Source: an uncultured Alistipes sp.
GTDB lineage: Bacteria > Bacteroidota > Bacteroidia > Bacteroidales > Rikenellaceae
Length of the DNA stretch: 13,032 bases
NCBI GenBank assembly: GCA_949840605.1
Contig: CATKXN010000076.1
Coordinates: 1 to 13,032 of the forward strand
Direction of reading: 5' to 3'
Part shown: in pieces, positions 10,466-13,032 of the stretch
Layout: every line of letters starts with the position of its first letter
Numbering within the stretch: the stretch's first letter is position 1
Translations under genes and position numbers: made by a program
Notes under the pieces: model-generated
Seen by the model: only the letters and a program-made list of their open reading frames with translations
Told to the model about the DNA's origin: nothing
The model's database searches: none

Positions 10466-13032
10466 ATGCCGCAATTCGTACACCTTCACGTACACACCCA
10501 ATATTCGATCCTCGACGGGCAGGCCAGCATCCAACGGCTCGTGGACAAGGCCATGGCCGACGGACAGCCGGGCATCGCCGTGACGGACCACGGCGACATG
10601 TTCGGCATCAAGGAGTTCTACAACTACGTCCAGAAGGTCAAGGGGAAATTCAAAGGCAAGGCTGCCGAATGCGAGGCCCGGATCGCCGCCCTCAGGGACG
10701 GCACGGAAACCTGCGCCGACCCCGCTGCGGAGATCGCCCGGTGCGAGAAGGAGCTGGAGGAGCTGCGCCGCAAGCTGGCATTCAAGCCCATCATCGGCTG
10801 CGAGGTCTACGTGGCGCGCCGCCGGCTGTACGACAAGGAGGGCAAACCCGACCAGAGCGGTTACCACCTGATTCTGCTGGCCAAGAACCTCAAAGGCTAT
10901 CACAACCTCATAAAGATCGTTTCGAAAGCGTGGACCGAGGGTTTCTACATGCGTCCGCGAACGGACCGCACGGAGTTGGAGAAGTACCACGAAGGGCTGA
11001 TCTGCTGCTCGGCCTGTCTGGCCGGCGAAGTGCCGCGCGCCATCACGGCGAACGATCTCGAAAAGGCCGAAGAGTCGATCCGATGGCATAAAAAAATCTT
11101 CGGCGACGACTATTACCTCGAATTGCAGCTGCACAAGGCCACTGTCGAACGGGCCAACCACGAGGCCTACCCCATGCAGCTGCATGTGAACAAACACCTG
11201 CGCGAACTGGCCGCGAAGCACGACGTGCGGATGGTCTGCACCAACGACGTGCACTTCGTCGACGAGGACAACGCCGAAGCGCACGACCGGCTGATCTGCC
11301 TCTCGACGGGCAAGGACCTCGACGACCCCAAGCGCATGCTCTACTCCAAGCAGGAGTGGCTGAAAACGACGGCCGAGATGGCTGCGATCTTCGGCGAAAC
11401 CGACCCCGAGGCGATGGCGACGACCGTCGACATCTGCAACCAGGTCGAGTGCTACTCGATCGACCATGCGCCGATCATGCCCAACTTCGAAATCCCCGCG
11501 GAGTTCGGCACCGAGGAGGAGTACCGCGCCCGGCTCACGGAGCAGGACCTCTTCGAAGAGTTCACGCGCGACGAGAACGGCAACGTGGTGATGTCGGAGG
11601 AAGAAGGGATCAAAAAGATTCAGAAGTTAGGAGGTTACGACAAACTCTACCGTATCAAGTTCGAGGCCGACTACCTCGCCAAACTGACGATGGAGGGCGC
11701 ACGCAGGCGCTACGGCGACCGGCTGACCGAGGAGCAGGAGGAACGGCTGAAATTCGAGCTGCACATCATGAAGACGATGGGTTTCCCGGGCTACTTCCTC
11801 ATCGTGCAGGACTTCATCCGCGCCGCCCGCGAAGAACTGGATGTCTCTGTGGGTCCGGGCCGTGGTTCGGCCGCAGGATCGGCCGTGGCCTACTGCCTCG
11901 GCATCACGCAGATCGACCCCATCGCCTACGACCTGCTGTTCGAGCGTTTCCTGAACCCCGACCGCATCTCGCTCCCCGATATCGACGTGGATTTCGACGA
12001 CGACGGCCGCGGCCGCGTGCTGAACTGGGTGACGCAGAAATACGGCAAGGAGAAGGTGGCGCACATCATCACCTACGGCACGATGGCCACCAAGCTGGCC
12101 ATCAAGGACGTCGCGCGCGTGCAGAAACTCCTGCTGTCGGAGTCGGACCGCCTCTGCAAACTGGTTCCCGACAAGATTCCGGACAAGAAGCTCAACCTGC
12201 AGAACGCCATCGACTACGTGCCCGAGCTGAAAGCCGCCGAGCAGTCGGACGATCCCGTGCTAAGAGACACGATCCGCTATGCCAAGATGCTCGAAGGCAA
12301 CGTCCGCAACACGGGCGTGCACGCCTGCGGCACGATCATCTGCCGCGACGACATCACCGACTGGGTGCCCGTCTCGACGGCCGACGACAAAGAGACCGGC
12401 GAGAAGATGCTCGTCACGCAGTACGAAGGCTCGGTGATCGAGGACACGGGACTTATCAAGATGGACTTCCTGGGTCTGAAAACCCTCTCGATCATCAAGG
12501 ATGCCGTGGAGAACGTCCGTCTGACCAAGGGCGTGAAGATCGACATCGACGACTTCACGATCATCAACGACCCGGCGACCTACAAGCTCTACGGCGAGGG
12601 CCGCACCGTCGGCACGTTCCAGTTCGAGTCTGCGGGCATGCAGAAATACCTGCGCGAGTTGCAGCCCTCGACCTTCGAGGACCTGATCGCGATGAACGCC
12701 CTCTACCGTCCGGGCCCGATGGACTACATTCCGGACTTCATCGCCCGCAAGCACGGCCGCAGCCCCATCGAGTACGACATCCCCGTGATGGAGAAGTACC
12801 TGAAAGACACCTACGGCATCACGGTCTACCAGGAGCAGGTCATGTTGCTGTCGCGTCTGCTGGCCAACTTCACCCGCGGCGAGTCGGACACGCTGCGCAA
12901 GGCCATGGGCAAGAAGCTCAAGGACAAGCTGGACCACCTCAAACCCAAGTTCATCGAGGGCGGCAAGAAAAACGGCCACGACCCGAAAGTACTCGAAAAG
13001 ATCTGGGGCGACTGGGAGAAATTCGCCTCCTA
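10466..13032 (+). CDS. dnaE: DNA polymerase III alpha subunit (partial, C-terminus beyond the window)
   Basis: The replicative polymerase catalytic subunit; 855 complete codons are visible, roughly two thirds of a Bacteroidetes DnaE. An N-terminal PHP domain (about 1-290) has its metal-binding residues intact: H6, H8 and H10 in HLHVHTQYS, D41 and H42 in TDHG, E113 in GCEVY, and D261 and H263 in NDVHF. E. coli has lost part of this set, so PHP nuclease activity is possible here. A charged, probably coiled-coil insertion lies at about 57-105. The polymerase core shows GPGRGSAAGS (463-472), the catalytic pair D505 and D507 in PDIDVDF, and probably the third Asp, D667, in KMDFLGLKTL. Further motifs include NTGVHACG and ALYRPGPM. 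The start at 10466 is the conserved family start. The reading frame is open to the last base. Cytoplasmic, essential. Confidence 0.97.
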   Translation, partial: MPQFVHLHVHTQYSILDGQASIQRLVDKAMADGQPGIAVTDHGDMFGIKEFYNYVQKVKGKFKGKAAECEARIAALRDGTETCADPAAEIARCEKELEELRRKLAFKPIIGCEVYVARRRLYDKEGKPDQSGYHLILLAKNLKGYHNLIKIVSKAWTEGFYMRPRTDRTELEKYHEGLICCSACLAGEVPRAITANDLEKAEESIRWHKKIFGDDYYLELQLHKATVERANHEAYPMQLHVNKHLRELAAKHDVRMVCTNDVHFVDEDNAEAHDRLICLSTGKDLDDPKRMLYSKQEWLKTTAEMAAIFGETDPEAMATTVDICNQVECYSIDHAPIMPNFEIPAEFGTEEEYRARLTEQDLFEEFTRDENGNVVMSEEEGIKKIQKLGGYDKLYRIKFEADYLAKLTMEGARRRYGDRLTEEQEERLKFELHIMKTMGFPGYFLIVQDFIRAAREELDVSVGPGRGSAAGSAVAYCLGITQIDPIAYDLLFERFLNPDRISLPDIDVDFDDDGRGRVLNWVTQKYGKEKVAHIITYGTMATKLAIKDVARVQKLLLSESDRLCKLVPDKIPDKKLNLQNAIDYVPELKAAEQSDDPVLRDTIRYAKMLEGNVRNTGVHACGTIICRDDITDWVPVSTADDKETGEKMLVTQYEGSVIEDTGLIKMDFLGLKTLSIIKDAVENVRLTKGVKIDIDDFTIINDPATYKLYGEGRTVGTFQFESAGMQKYLRELQPSTFEDLIAMNALYRPGPMDYIPDFIARKHGRSPIEYDIPVMEKYLKDTYGITVYQEQVMLLSRLLANFTRGESDTLRKAMGKKLKDKLDHLKPKFIEGGKKNGHDPKVLEKIWGDWEKFAS

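Noticed and set aside
10430..11467. Minus-strand frame of 345 codons opposite the start of dnaE
   Set aside because: Antisense to the highly conserved PHP domain, with low-complexity Val/Leu/Asp/Arg content and no recognisable motif.

Overview
The window looks like chromosomal DNA of a Bacteroidetes bacterium, most probably a GC-rich member such as Alistipes (Rikenellaceae). The reasons are: several candidate promoters carry the Bacteroidetes -7 box TAnnTTTG instead of a sigma70 -10 box; Shine-Dalgarno sites are weak or absent; and the DnaE is of the Bacteroidetes type, with a charged insertion in its PHP domain. DUF2007, DUF368 and TonB_C-like proteins are also at home there. The genus is an inference from composition and gene style; no search was run.

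Region A (1-1241) is a control region. A 100-bp element with perfect 20-bp terminal inverted repeats ends 5 bp after the stop codon of a minus-strand AraC-family regulator and contains a terminator-like hairpin. The 236-bp divergent intergenic region between the regulator and the operon to its right holds three nested inverted repeats, two of them centred on the same base.

Region B (1242-7523) is a tightly packed plus-strand operon: aldo/keto reductase with an N-terminal export-like segment, alpha/beta-hydrolase lipoprotein (esterase 713-like), flavodoxin/cyclophilin-like fusion lipoprotein, hexapeptide O-acetyltransferase, a short lipoprotein-leader ORF, a second aldo/keto reductase (2,5-diketo-gluconate reductase type), an exported carboxymuconolactone decarboxylase/cupin fusion, and an exported flavodoxin. 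Gaps run from a 4-base overlap to about 15 bases, except for the short-ORF zone. Most products carry export signals, so this appears to be an AraC-controlled redox and hydrolase module that acts largely in the cell envelope. By analogy with AraC regulators that control aldo/keto reductases (E. coli YqhC), a role in handling reactive carbonyl or other electrophilic compounds is plausible but unproven. The module is the most unusual content of the window.

Region C (7524-10055) is a second plus-strand unit with its own promoter and a clear terminator. It encodes a DUF368/PopT undecaprenyl-phosphate transporter, shikimate dehydrogenase (aroE), and an exported protein with two TonB_C-like domains. 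Lines counted by hand are 29/60 and 30/60 GC in region B and 38/60 and 40/60 in region C, so composition seems to step up near 7.5 kb.

Region D (10056-13032) has a strong hairpin terminator, a small minus-strand DUF2007 gene, a divergent promoter region, and the first 855 codons of dnaE (DNA polymerase III alpha subunit), which runs off the right edge. I see no tRNA, rRNA, CRISPR array or transposase gene in the window.
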